Assembly: GCF_029784155.1 (NCBI RefSeq)
Contig: NW_026597299.1
Span: forward strand, 181,001-245,000
DNA: 64,000 nt
Origin: Uranotaenia lowii
Taxonomy: Eukaryota; Arthropoda; Insecta; Diptera; Culicidae
Direction of reading: 5' to 3'
Positions 46,428 through 58,400 of this stretch are shown piece after piece. Position 1 is the first letter of the stretch. The number at the start of each line of letters is the position of its first letter. The notes under the pieces were generated by a model that was given only the letters and a program-made list of their open reading frames with translations, had not been told where the DNA came from and did no database searches. Both the position numbers and the translations under genes were made by a program.

Positions 46428-49400
46428 GGGAGCAGCTGACCGAAAAGTGGATCCAAAGTCAGGACATCGGTAATGAAAACCTGTTGGCTTCATCCACTCC
46501 TGTAGCGGCCCCGGTACATACTGGTGCGGTGCCGAAAATCTTACAGCTGCCAGCGATAGAGGAGGAATATTGTAGACCGGAAGATTCACGAATAGTCCAA
46601 GGAAGGCGACCAGAGGCAGCAACTAACAAGAAAGGCAGCATAGGTTACGCTAAACTTCCCCCAGCAGTACTGGGCACAAGGGAGTCTAGTTTTTCCCGGA
46701 ATTGTTGGCCAAATTCTGATGTTCAGCGTCGATCGTCGCATCCATTCAGTATGACAGTGGATCAAAATCCCCAGCCGAGATTTTCTTATGCAGAACTATC
46801 AGAGCCGGTAGATGTTTCCGGAGGTTCGTGGTGTCGAGAAAATAATCCCCCTCCAAATTCTCCACCTCTGCTCAACAATCAACTCGTTCAGCAGCAGCCT
46901 GTACTGCTCAATGCCCAGCAACTCGCAGCAAGGCACGTCGTATCCCGGGATTTACCCAGATTTTCGGGTGATCCATTAGAATGGCCGGTGTTCCTTAGCA
47001 CTTTCGAATCGACCACGGCCATGTGCGGAATTCAACCAGACGAGAACCTGGTTCGCCTTCAAAAGTGCCTGGTAGGAAGTGCGAGAGAAAAAGTTCTGAA
47101 CCTGCTCACAATTCCATCAGCGGTTCCAGAAATTATTGCTACCCTCAGGGAAGAGTGTGGCCGACCCGATCAATTGATACATTGTATGCTGTCTAAAATT
47201 CGCCGTGGCAGTCTGCCAAATGCAAACAAATTGGAAACTCTCGTTAGTTTCGGACGCGAAGTGAGGAATTTGGTGACGTACATTGAAGCCGCTCGTTTAC
47301 AGTCCCACCTGACTAATCCGGAGCTCCTTTCCGAACTGGTGTTTAAATTGCCTCCAAGTTTACGCCTTGAGTGGGGAAAACTCCTAGAAAACGTTCCGGA
47401 GCCGTCGCTAAGGGATTTCTGCAATTATGTGTCATCGCTCAGAACCGCTGCATGCAAAGTCACTCCACCAGCTGACCTCGCAATGGATGGTCAAATTCGA
47501 AGAGGAACCCGCAAAGAAAAAGAAACAGGCTTTCTCAATACTCATCAGGAGGTTTTCTCGAAAACGGAGAACACTTTGCCGAAGCAGAAAGGAGATCCCA
47601 GACCCTGTTTAGCGTGCGATAGGAAGGGCCACAGGGTCCGCGACTGCGAGAGATTCAAGAAATCTTCGTTGGACGATCGTCTGAAAGTAGTGCAGGAGAA
47701 ACAACTGTGTCGACGATGCTTGGCACCACACGGCAAGTGGCCGTGTCGAACGAGACAACCCTGCGGTGTGGACGGTTGTCAGGAAATGCACCATATGTTG
47801 CTCCATTGTAAGCCATCGCCATCCACCTCGTATGGTGCATCCGGAATTGTAACAACACATCGACACAAACAAAATTCCACGCTTTTCAAAATCATACCGG
47901 TTATGCTACATGGGAACGGCAAGTCTTTATTGGTCCACGCATTTCTCGATGATGGGTCCGACTTGACTCTCATCGAAAGCAAAGTCGCCGATGAACTGGG
48001 CCTAGACGGAGTAGAAAGACCTCTATGCATAGAGTGGACAGGTAGCGTATCACGGAATGAAGATTCTTCTCGTGTCGTGCAGCTGACGATATCCAAGCCG
48101 AAAAGTGAAGAAAGACATGCCCTGACGAATGTGCGCACCGTTCCAGATTTGGGATTACCGAAGCAGCCGTTGAACTACGACCAATTGGCAAAAGATTTCC
48201 CCCATCTTCGTGGTTTACCGATTTGCAGCTATACCGATGTTACTCCCAAAATATTGATTGGAGTCGACCATGCAAGACTGAAGTTAACGCTGAAAAGAAG
48301 AGAGAGAAGTGCTGGTGAACCCGTGGCAACCAAGACGAGATTAGGCTGGGTTATTTTCGGTGGACAGAGTGCTACGAATAATCTCGCCCGAACCATGGTC
48401 CACACCTGCAAGTGCAGCAAAGACGACGAATTACACGATCTTGTCAGAGAGTATCTAGCAGCCGAAAGTATGGGCATTGCCGAACATGCTCCGCCAGAAA
48501 CCAGCGAAGATCAACGTGCCCGAAGAGTCTTGCAAGAAACTACAAAGCGCACTCCGTCCGGGAAATACGAAACTGGTCTCCTCTGGAAATTCGACGATGT
48601 GAGTTTCCCACTCAGTTACTCGATGGCCGAACGTCGCTTACAATGCCTGGAGAGACGTCTTTCAAATGATCCAGCATTGAAGGAAAACGTGAATCAACAG
48701 ATCGAAGAATACCAGAAACTTGGCTACGCACATAAGGCAACCGAAAATGAACTCCGAGAACGGGATCCGAACAAGGTGTGGTACTTGCCCATTGGTGTCG
48801 TCCAGAACCCCAGAAAGCCTGGCAAAGTCAGGGTCGTCTGGGACGCCGCTGCGTCAGTGAATGGAACATCACTCAATTCAATGCTCCTCAAGGGGCCTGA
48901 CCTCCTGACGCCCTTGCTGAATGTTCTTTGCCGATTTCGTGAGAGGCAGTACGCAATTGCAGGTGACATCCGCCAGATGTTTCACCAGATTTTGATTCGT
49001 GGTGAAGACAAGCAATTCCAGCGTTTTTTGTGGCGTACCGATCCGAAAGCACCTCCTGATGTCTACATTATGGATGTGGCCACGTTTGGAGCGACGTGTT
49101 CTCCCTGTTCCGCTCAATATGCGAAGAATCTGAACGCCTCCGAACATCGTGACCGTTATCCAGAAGCAGCAGCCGCCATCGTAGAAGGCACGTATGTCGA
49201 CGACTTTCTCGATAGCAGAGATTCAGCGAGAGAAGCTGTCGAAATTGCGCAAGGAGTGGTCACAATAAACGGTGCAGCTGGCTTCCAAATCCCGACGTGG
49301 CAATCGAATTCCATCGAAGTTCTTCGAGAGATCAGCAACGAAAGCGAAAACTCCACGAAACGTTTTTCTGTGGATAGAATGACAGCAACGGATCGAGTTC

Positions 49401-49915
49401 TTGGGATGGTTTGGCGGCCAAGCCCAGACGTCTTCGTATTTGAAAATGTATTTCGTGATGATCTTCAGACACTGCTAACCGGACACATCATTCCCACCAA
49501 ACGTCAAGTTCTTCAGGTGGTAATGAGCCTTTTCGACCCCCTGGGAATAATCGCAGCCTTCACCATCCACGGAAAAATCCTCATGCAGGATATATGGAGG
49601 TCAGGTGTGAATTGGGACGAGTCTATCCGGTTGACGGATTTCGAAAACTGGAAGCGCTGGATAGGAGTGCTTCCCGACTTAGCGAAGGTGACGATTCCAA
49701 GATGTTATTTCCCGAACTACGATCCTATTAGCTATGATTCTCTGCAACTGCACATCTTCACAGATGCAAGCGAGACAGCTTACGCTTGTGTGGCATTTTT
49801 TAGAATCGTCGATCGAGGATCCCCGAGATGCTGTCTAGTAGCTTCGAAGGCGAAAGTTACCTCACTTCGACCACAGTCGATTCCTCGGAACGAGTTGAAT
49901 GGTGCAGTCATTTGA
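46428..49915 (+). pseudogene. BEL/Pao Gag-Pol: Gag, protease, reverse transcriptase, start of RNase H
   Basis: An open frame starts at 46223, but its first 68 or so codons are LTR of the nested element; BEL sequence begins at 46428. In order: Gag domain (DUF1759-like, from LPRFSGDPLEWPVFLSTF, about 46955-47440); Cys/His zinc fingers (CLACDRKGHRVRDC about 47605, then CRRC ... CGVDGC); DUF1758-type protease with HAFLDDGSDLTLI (about 47937); BEL reverse transcriptase (about 48760-49300) with YVDD at 49193-49204; and the start of RNase H with FTDASETAYACVAF (about 49758). It stops at a TGA (49913-49915) where BEL proteins normally read on, and the same frame continues directly after it. Confidence 0.9.
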
Positions 49916-50867
49916 GCGCGACTAATGGAGTCCAATGTAGACAGTCACCGGTTGAAGATATGCAAGCGATATTTTTGGACCGATTCATCCGTAGTGATTT
50001 CGTGGCTTCATGCCGACCCACGAAAGTACCGGCAGTATGTAGGATTCAGAGTTGGTGAAATCTTATCGAAAACTCAAGTCGACGAGTGGCGCTGGATAGC
50101 GTCAAAGCTGAACGTTGCGGATGCTGCGACAAAGTGGGGCAGTGGTCCCAATCTCGATCCGGACAACCAGTGGTTCAAAGGGCCCGAATTTTTATACCTA
50201 CCAGAATCCGAATGGCCGTCACGTAAGTTGAATCTGCCGGAACCAACCGAAGAGGTTAAGAAGGTATGTGTGCATCGAGAAATAGATCAACCCCTTATCC
50301 CATACACTACCTTCTCACAATTCGACAAGCTCGTCAAGCACATAGCCTATTTGTTTCATTTTTACCATCGCTGTCGAACCAAAAATAGAACTGAGAGTAC
50401 CATACTATCTGTATCGCTCGAGCAAAAGGATTTCGAGTCAGCTGAGGTTTCCTTGTGGAAAATGGTTCAAGAACAAGAATTCGGCGATGAACTCATGATT
50501 TTGCGAAAGAACATGTATCTTCCTTTTGAGAAGCGCAAACGATTGTTGAGATCAAGTCCTATTTTAAAACTCAACCCGATCCTAGACCCAGAAGGTATTT
50601 TGAGAGCCGAAAGCAGAATTGGTTCGGACGCGCTCTACTATCCGTACAACTTTCGTAATCCGATAATTTTGCCGAAGAGCCACCATGTTACGGAGCTACT
50701 TCTGATGAAGTATCATCAACGCTTCGGACATGCCAATTCACAAACAGTCCTGAATGAAATACAACAAAAGTTCTATGTGCAAAACCTTCGTACTCTTGTG
50801 AAATCCGTGGTCAGAAAATGTATGTGGTGCAGAGTTTATCGGGCCAAGCCAGCCAGCTGTACCAAAA
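49916..50867 (+). pseudogene. BEL/Pao Pol: RNase H end and integrase zinc domain
   Basis: Same frame as the preceding segment, after the TGA. It covers the second half of RNase H (YFWTDSSVVISWL about 49972, then KLNVADAATKWGSG), a linker, and the integrase zinc-binding region (HQRFGHA about 50710 with CMWC about 50820). Near 50865, in an AAAAA run, the reading frame shifts by one base, and the old frame runs on to a stop at 50968 without meaning. Confidence 0.88.
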
Positions 50868-51815
50868 ATGGCCCCGCTACCTCACCCCCGAATTCGTCCA
50901 TATGTACGGCCTTTTACGTTCACCGGGGTCGATTACTTCGGACCCTTAGTAGTCAAGCGTGGTCGTAGTAATGTCAAACGTTGGGTGTGTCTGTTCACGT
51001 GCTTGACAGTACGCGCCATCCATTTAGAAGTCGCTCACTCATTGTCAACCGAATCGTGCATCCGAGCCATTCGTCGCTTCGTCGCCAAGAGAGGACCGCC
51101 ACAGCATATCTTTAGCGACAATGGCACGAATTTTCGAGGTGCTGCCAACGAGCTCGCAATGCAGATGAAAGCCATCAATAAGGAGGCCGCCAGAACGTTC
51201 ACCAACGCAGAAACCGAGTGGCACTTCAACCCGCCTTCCACCCCCCACATGGGTGGGGTGTGGGAAAGAAAAGTCCGTTCAGTGAAGGATGCCTTTAAGG
51301 TAGTTGCACCACGGAATCGATTAGACGACGAAGAACTCTTAACGTTTCTGGCTGAGGTCGAGATCATCGTCAATTCGCATCCTCTTACATTTGTGCCACT
51401 GGACTCTCCGAATGATCCTGTACTTACTCCTAATTGTTTCCTGCTTATGACATCGAGTGGTTCCTGTGCACCGAAGGTGGAAATTGGTTCGACGAGTAAC
51501 CTGAAAGCTAATTGGAGAACGATGGAAGAAATTTTAAATCAATTTTGGAAACGCTGGATCGAGGGCTATCTACCAACAATAGCAAGGCGGACCAAATGGT
51601 ACCATGATGTTCGACCGTTGCAGGAAGGAGACCTTGTTGTAATCGTGGACGAGACCGTGAGGAACGGATGGTTACGAGGGCGTGTAAGCCGTTCTTATCC
51701 AGGATCTGATGGGCAAGTTAGGAGAGTAGACGTAGAAACTAGCTCAGGTGTATTACAGCGAGGAGTTGCCAAGGTAGCACTGTTAGATCTAGATGTGACA
51801 GGTAAAACCTACTAG
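50868..51815 (+). pseudogene. BEL/Pao integrase core and tail
   Basis: In the shifted frame it gives the integrase catalytic core: D in FTGVDYFGP, D in FSDNGTNF (about 51115) and E in HMGGVWERKV (about 51265). A DUF5641-like C-terminal domain (EGDLVVIVDE, then RNGWLRGRV) follows, ending just before the polypurine tract. The catalytic residues are present, but the protein cannot be made in one piece with the upstream Pol because of the frame change. Confidence 0.88.
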
Positions 51816-51837
51816 CGTAAGGTGTTACGGGCGGGGG

Positions 51838-52423
51838 TGTTGCGTGGGATTATAGCCCACAGATTGGGTTTCCAGTTTGAGCGTGTAGGAAAAAAGCGGT
51901 AAACGTCAGACGAAAAATAACGTATTTTTATTGGATTTCGGGATCTCGTCACAACGTGTTTTGCAAACGTTTACTAAGTTCCAAGTGCTTTAGCTTTTCG
52001 CGAATTTGTAGTGGATAATATTAGGTTTCTGATATCTCCAAGTAAGTTTAAGCTTTTTATATAATCGCCTTCAGTACTAATTGAAAGGTTTTCCTAAATC
52101 TAGCGATTTGTCGCTCGAAGTTGACGAAGAGCGTTCTCGTTGAACATTCCGGTTTCTAGGGCCAATTACACTGTGATTCAGCTCAAGTTGCCCCGTTTCC
52201 ATGTAAGTTTTTTTCTGTATAGAATTGGAATATTTGTTAATCTAAACATCTTATCAGACGCTAGGCAATCTGTATCCGGAACGCCGGAACGTAGCACTCG
52301 AGTACAGACGAGTTAAGAAAGGGAACTATTTGTAAGTAACCGAATTTGTTTTTGTTGTACCTCAATTTTAAATAAATTGCCTTTGCAGTTGAGTCGAGGA
52401 CGGACTACAGAAAAACCCAAACA
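51838..52423 (+). repeat. BEL/Pao 3' LTR
   Basis: 586 bp, reads identical to the 5' LTR. It is followed by GGCC of the interrupted satellite unit. Confidence 0.92.
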
Positions 52424-55400
52424 GGCCTTTAGAAGCGTTTTTCGGCCATTCTGAGCTTAATTTGGGATCACAACTTTAAAATGCGATTTCTGGCCTTTAG
52501 AAGCGTTTTTCGGCCATTCTGAGCTTAATTTGGAATCACAACTAAAATGCGATTTCTGGCCTTTAGAAGCGTTTTTCGGCCATTCTGAGCTTAATTTGGA
52601 ATCACAACTTTAAAATGCGATTTCTGGCCTTTAGAAGCGTTTTTCAGCGATTCTGAGCTTAATTTGGGATCACAACTTTAAAATGCGATTTCTGGCCTTT
52701 AGCAGCGTTTTTCGGCCATTCTGAGCTTAATTTGGGATCACAACTTTAAAATGCGATTTCTGGCCTTTAGCAGCGTTTTTCGGCCATTCTGAGCTTAATT
52801 TGGGATCACAACTTTAAAATGCGATTTCTGGCCTTTAGAAGCGTTTTTCGGCCATTCTGAGCTTAATTTGGGATCACAACTTTAAAATGCGATTTCTGGC
52901 CTTTAGAAGCGTTTTTCGGTCATTCTGAGCTTAATTTGGGATCACAACTTTAAAATGCGATTTCTGGCCTTTAGAAGCGTTTTTCGGCCATTCTGAGCTT
53001 AATTTGGAATCACAACTTTAAAATGCGATTTCTGGCCTTTAGAAGCGTTTTTCAGCGATTCTGAGCTTAATTTGGGATCACAACTTTAAAATGCGATTTC
53101 TGGCCTTTAGAAGCGTTTTTCGGCCATTCTGAGCTTAATTTGGGATCACAACTTTAAAATGCGATTTCTGGCCTTTAGAAGCGTTTTTCAGCGATTCTGA
53201 GCTTAATTTGGGATCACAACTTTAAAATGCGATTTCTGGCCTTTAGAAGCGTTTTTCGGCCATTCTAAGCTTAATTTGGGATCACAACTTTAAAATGCGA
53301 TTTCTGGCCTTTAGAAGCGTTTTTCGGCCATTCTAAGCTTAATTTGGGATCACAACTTTAAAATGCGATTTCTGGCCTTTAGAAGCGTTTTTCGGCCATT
53401 CTGAGCTTAATTTGGGATCACAACTTTAAAATGCGATTTCTGGCCTTTAGAAGCGTTTTTCTGCCATTCTAAGCTTAATTTGGGATCACAACTTTAAAAT
53501 GCGATTTCTGGCCTTTAGAAGCGTTTTTCGGCCATTCTGAGCTTAATTTGGGATCACAACTTTAAAATGCGATTTCTGGCCTTTAGAAGCGTTTTTCGGT
53601 CATTCTGAGCTTAATTTGGGATCACAACTTTAAAATGCGATTTCTGGCCTTTAGAAGCGTTTTTCGGCCGTTCTGAGCTTAATTTGGGATCACAACTTTA
53701 AAATGCGATTTCTGGCCTTTAGAAGCGTTTTTCAGCGATTCTGAGCTTAATTTGGGATCACAACTTTAAAATGCGATTTCTGGCCTTTAGAAGCGTTTTT
53801 CGGCGATTCTGAGCTTAATTTGAGATCACAACTTTAAAATGCGGTTTCTGGCCTTTAGAAGCGTTTTTCGGCCATTCTGAGCTTAATTTGGGATCACAAC
53901 TTTAAAATGCGATTTCTGGCCTTTAGAAGCGTTTTTCGGCCATTCTGAGCTTAATTTGGGATCACAACTTTAAAATGCGATTTCTGGCCTTTAGAAGCGT
54001 TTTTCGGCCATTCTGAGCCTAATTTGGGATCACAACTTTAAAATGCGATTTCTGGCCTTTAGAAGCGTTTTTCGGCCATTCTGAGCCTCATTTGGGATCA
54101 CAACTTTAAAATGCGATTTCTGGCCTTTAGAAGCGTTTTTCGGCCATTCTGAGCTTAATTTGGGATCACAACTTTAAAATGCGATTTCTGGCCTTTAGAA
54201 GCGTTTTTCGGCCATTCTGAGCCTAATTTGGGATCACAACTTTAAAATGCGATTTCTGTCCTTTAGAAGCGTTTTTCGGCCATTCTGAGCTTAATTTGGG
54301 ATCACAACTTTAAAATGCGATTTCTGGCCTTTAGAAGCGTTTTTCGGCCATTCTGAGCTTAATTTGGGATCACAACTTTAAAATGCGATTTCTGGCCTTT
54401 AGAAGCGTTTTTCGGCCATTCTGAGCTTAATTTGGGATCACAACTTTAAAATGCGATTTCTGGCCTTTAGAAGCGTTTTTCGGCCATTCTGAGCTTAATT
54501 TGGGATCACAACTTTAAAATGCGATTTCTGGCCTTTAGAAGCGTTTTTCGGCCATTCTGAGCTTAATTTGGGATCACAACTTTAAAATGCGATTTCTGGC
54601 CTTTAGAAGCGTTTTTCGGCCATTCTGAGCTTAATTTGGGATCACAACTTTAAAATGCGATTTCTGGCCTTTAGAAGCGTTTTTTCGGCCATTCTGAGCT
54701 TAATTTGGGATCACAACTTTAAAATGCGATTTCTGACCTTTAGAAGCGTTTTTCGGCCATTCTGAGCTTAATTTGGGATCACAACTTTAAAATGCGATTT
54801 CTGGCCTTTAGAAGCGTTTTTCGGCCATTCTGAGCTTAATTTGGGATCACAACTTTAAAATGCGATTTCTGGCCTTTAGAAGCGTTTTTCGGCCATTCTG
54901 AACTTAATTTGGGATCACAACTTTAAAATGCGATTTCTGGCCTTTAGAAGCGTTTTTCGGCCATTCTGAGCTTAATTTGGAATCACAACTTTAAAATGCG
55001 ATTTCTGTCCTTTAGAAGCGTTTTTCGGCGATTCTGAGTTTAATTTGGGATCACAACTTTAAAATGCGATTTCTGGCCTTTAGAAGCGTTTTTCGGCCAT
55101 TCTGAGCTTAATTTGGGATCACAACTTTAAAATGCGATTTCTGGCCTTTAGAAGCGTTTTTCGGCCATTCTGAGCTTAATTTGGGATCACAACTTTAAAA
55201 TGCGATTTCTGGCCTTTAGAAGCGTTTTTCGGCCATTCTGAGCTTAATTTGGGATCACAACTTTAAAATGCGATTTCTGGCCTTTAGAAGCGTTTTTCGG
55301 CCATTCTGAGCTTAATTTGGGATCACAACTTTAAAATGCGATTTCTGGCCTTTAGAAGCGTTTTTCGGCCATTCTGAGCTTAATTTGGGATCACAACTTT

Positions 55401-58400
55401 AAAATGCGATTTCTGGCCTTTAGAAGCGTTTTTCGGCCATTCTGAGCTTAATTTGGGATCACAACTTTAAAATGCGATTTCTGGCCTTTAGAAGCGTTTT
55501 TCGGCCATTCTGAGCTTAATTTGGGATCACAACTTTAAAATGCGATTTCTGGCCTTTAGAAGCGTTTTTTCGGCCATTCTGAGCTTAATTTGGGATCACA
55601 ACTTTAAAATGCGATTTCTGGCCTTTAGAAGCGTTTTTCGGCCATTCTGAGCTTAATTTGGGATCACAACTTTAAAATGCGATTTCTGGCCTTTAGAAGC
55701 GTTTTTCGGCCATTCTGAGCTTAATTTGGGATCACAACTTTAAAATGCGATTTCTGGCCTTTAGAAGCGTTTTTTCGGCCATTCTGAGCTTAATTTGGGA
55801 TCACAACTTTAAAATGCGATTTCTGGCCTTTAGAAGCGTTTTTCGGCCATTCTGAGCTTAATTTGGGATCACAACTTTAAAATGCGATTTCTGGCCTTTA
55901 GAAGCGTTTTTCGGCCATTCTGAGCTTAATTTGGGATCACAACTTTAAAATGCGATTTCTGGCCTTTAGAAGCGTTTTTCGGCCATTCTGAGCTTAATTT
56001 GGGATCACAACTTTAAAATGCGATTTCTGGCCTTTAGAAGCGTTTTTCGGCCATTCTGAGCTTAATTTGGGATCACAACTTTAAAATGCGATTTCTGGCC
56101 TTTAGAAGCGTTTTTCGGCCATTCTGAGCTTAATTTGGGATCACAACTTTAAAATGCGATTTCTGACCTTTAGAAGCGTTTTTCGGCCATTCTGAGCTTA
56201 ATTTGGGATCACAACTTTAAAATGCGATTTCTGGCCTTTAGAAGCGTTTTTCGGCCATTCTGAGCTTAATTTGGGATCACAACTTTAAAATGCGATTTCT
56301 GGCCTTTAGAAGCGTTTTTCGGCCATTCTGAACTTAATTTGGGATCACAACTTTAAAATGCGATTTCTGGCCTTTAGAAGCGTTTTTCGGCCATTCTGAG
56401 CTTAATTTGGAATCACAACTTTAAAATGCGATTTCTGTCCTTTAGAAGCGTTTTTCGGCGATTCTGAGTTTAATTTGGGATCACAACTTTAAAATGCGAT
56501 TTCTGGCCTTTAGAAGCGTTTTTCGGCCATTCTGAGCTTAATTTGGGATCACAACTTTAAAATGCGATTTCTGGCCTTTAGAAGCGTTTTTCGGCCATTC
56601 TGAGCTTAATTTGGGATCACAACTTTAAAATGCGATTTCTGTCCTTTAGAAGCGTTTTTCGGCGATTCTGAGTTTAATTTGGAATCACAACTTTAAAATG
56701 CGATTTCTGTCCTTTAGAAGCGTTTTTCGGCGATTCTGAGTTTAATTTGGGATCACAACTTTAAAATGCGATTTCTGGCCTTTAGAAGCGTTTTTCGGCC
56801 ATTCTGAGCTTAATTTGGGATCACAACTTTAAAATGCGATTTCTGGCCTTTAGAAGCGTTTTTCGGCCATTCTGAGCTTAATTTGGGATCACAACTTTAA
56901 AATGCGATTTCTGGCCTTTAGAAGCGTTTTTCGGCAATTCTGAGCTTAATTTGGGATCACAACTTTAAAATGCGATTTCTGGCCTTTAGAAGCGTTTTTC
57001 GGCCATTCTGAGCTTAATTTGGAATCACAACTTTAAAATGCGATTTCTGGCCTTTAGAAGCGTTTTTCGGCCATTCTGAGCTTAATTTGGGATCACAACT
57101 TTAAAATGCGATTTCTGGCCTTTAGAAGCGTTTTTCGGCCATTCTGAGCTTAATTTGGGATCACAACTTTAAAATGCGATTTCTGGCCTTTAGAAGCGTT
57201 TTTCGGCCATTCTGAGCTTAATTTGGGATCACAACTTTAAAATGCGATTTCTGTCCTTTAGAAGCGTTTTTCGGCGATTCTGAGTTTAATTTGGGATCAC
57301 AACTTTAAAATGCGATTTCTGGCCTTTAGAAGCGTTTTTCGGCCATTCTGAGCTTAATTTGGGATCACAACTTTAAAATGCGATTTCTGGCCTTTAGAAG
57401 CGTTTTTCGGCCATTCTGAGCTTAATTTGGGATCACAACTTTAAATGCGATTTCTGGCCTTTAGAAGCGTTTTTCGGCCATTCTGAGCCTAATTTGGGAT
57501 CACAACTTTAAAATGCGATTTCTGGCCTTTAGAAGCGTTTTTCGGCATTCTGAGCTTAATTTGGAATCACAACTTTAAAATGCGATTTCTGGCCTTTAGA
57601 AGCGTTTTTCGGCCATTCTGAGCTTAATTTGGGATCACAACTTTAAAATGCGATTTCTGGCCTTTAGAAGCGTTTTTCGGCGATTCTGAGTTTAATTTGG
57701 GATCACAACTTTAAATGCGATTTCTGGCCTTTAGAAGCGTTTTTCGGCCATTCTGAGCTTAATTTGGGATCACAACTTTAAAATGCGATTTCTGGCCTTT
57801 AGAAGCGTTTTTCGGCCATTCTGAGCTTAATTTGGGATCACAACTTTAAAATGCGATTTCTGGCCTTTAGAAGCGTTTTTCGGCCATTCTGAGCTTAATT
57901 TGGGATCACAACTTTAAAATGCGATTTCTGTCCTTTAGAAGCGTTTTCGGCGATTCTGAGTTTAATTTGGGATCACAACTTTAAAATGCGATTTCTGGCC
58001 TTTAGAAGCGTTTTTCGGCCATTCTGAGCTTAATTTGGGATCACAACTTTAAAATGCGATTTCTGGCCTTTAGAAGCGTTTTTCGGCCATTCTGAGCTTA
58101 ATTTGGGATCACAACTTTAAAATGCGATTTCTGGCCTTTAGAAGCGTTTTTCGGCCATTCTGAGCTTAATTTGGGATCACAACTTTAAAATGCGATTTCT
58201 GGCCTTTAGAAGCGTTTTTCGGCCATTCTGAGCTTAATTTGGGATCACAACTTTAAAATGCGATTTCTGGCCTTTAGAAGCGTTTTTCGGCCATTCTGAG
58301 CTTAATTTGGGATCACAACTTTAAAATGCGATTTCTGGCCTTTAGAAGCGTGTTTCGGCCATTCTGAGCTTAATTTGGAATCACAACTTTAAAATGCGAT

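Larger units (their letters stand above)
42905..52423 (+). mobile_element. BEL/Pao LTR retrotransposon (9.5 kb), interrupted
   Basis: 586-bp LTRs at 42905-43490 and 51838-52423 read identical, starting TGTTGCGTGGG and ending ACCCAAACA. The TSD GGCC lies at 42901-42904 and 52424-52427, inside a satellite monomer. The polypurine tract ACGGGCGGGGG precedes the 3' LTR. The order is Gag, protease, RT, RNase H, integrase, as in BEL/Pao. Three defects are present: the nested LTR element at 43992-46427, an in-frame TGA at 49913-49915, and a one-base frame change near 50865. Gag starts only 21 nt after the 5' LTR, and no TGG-type primer-binding site is visible there. Confidence 0.93.
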
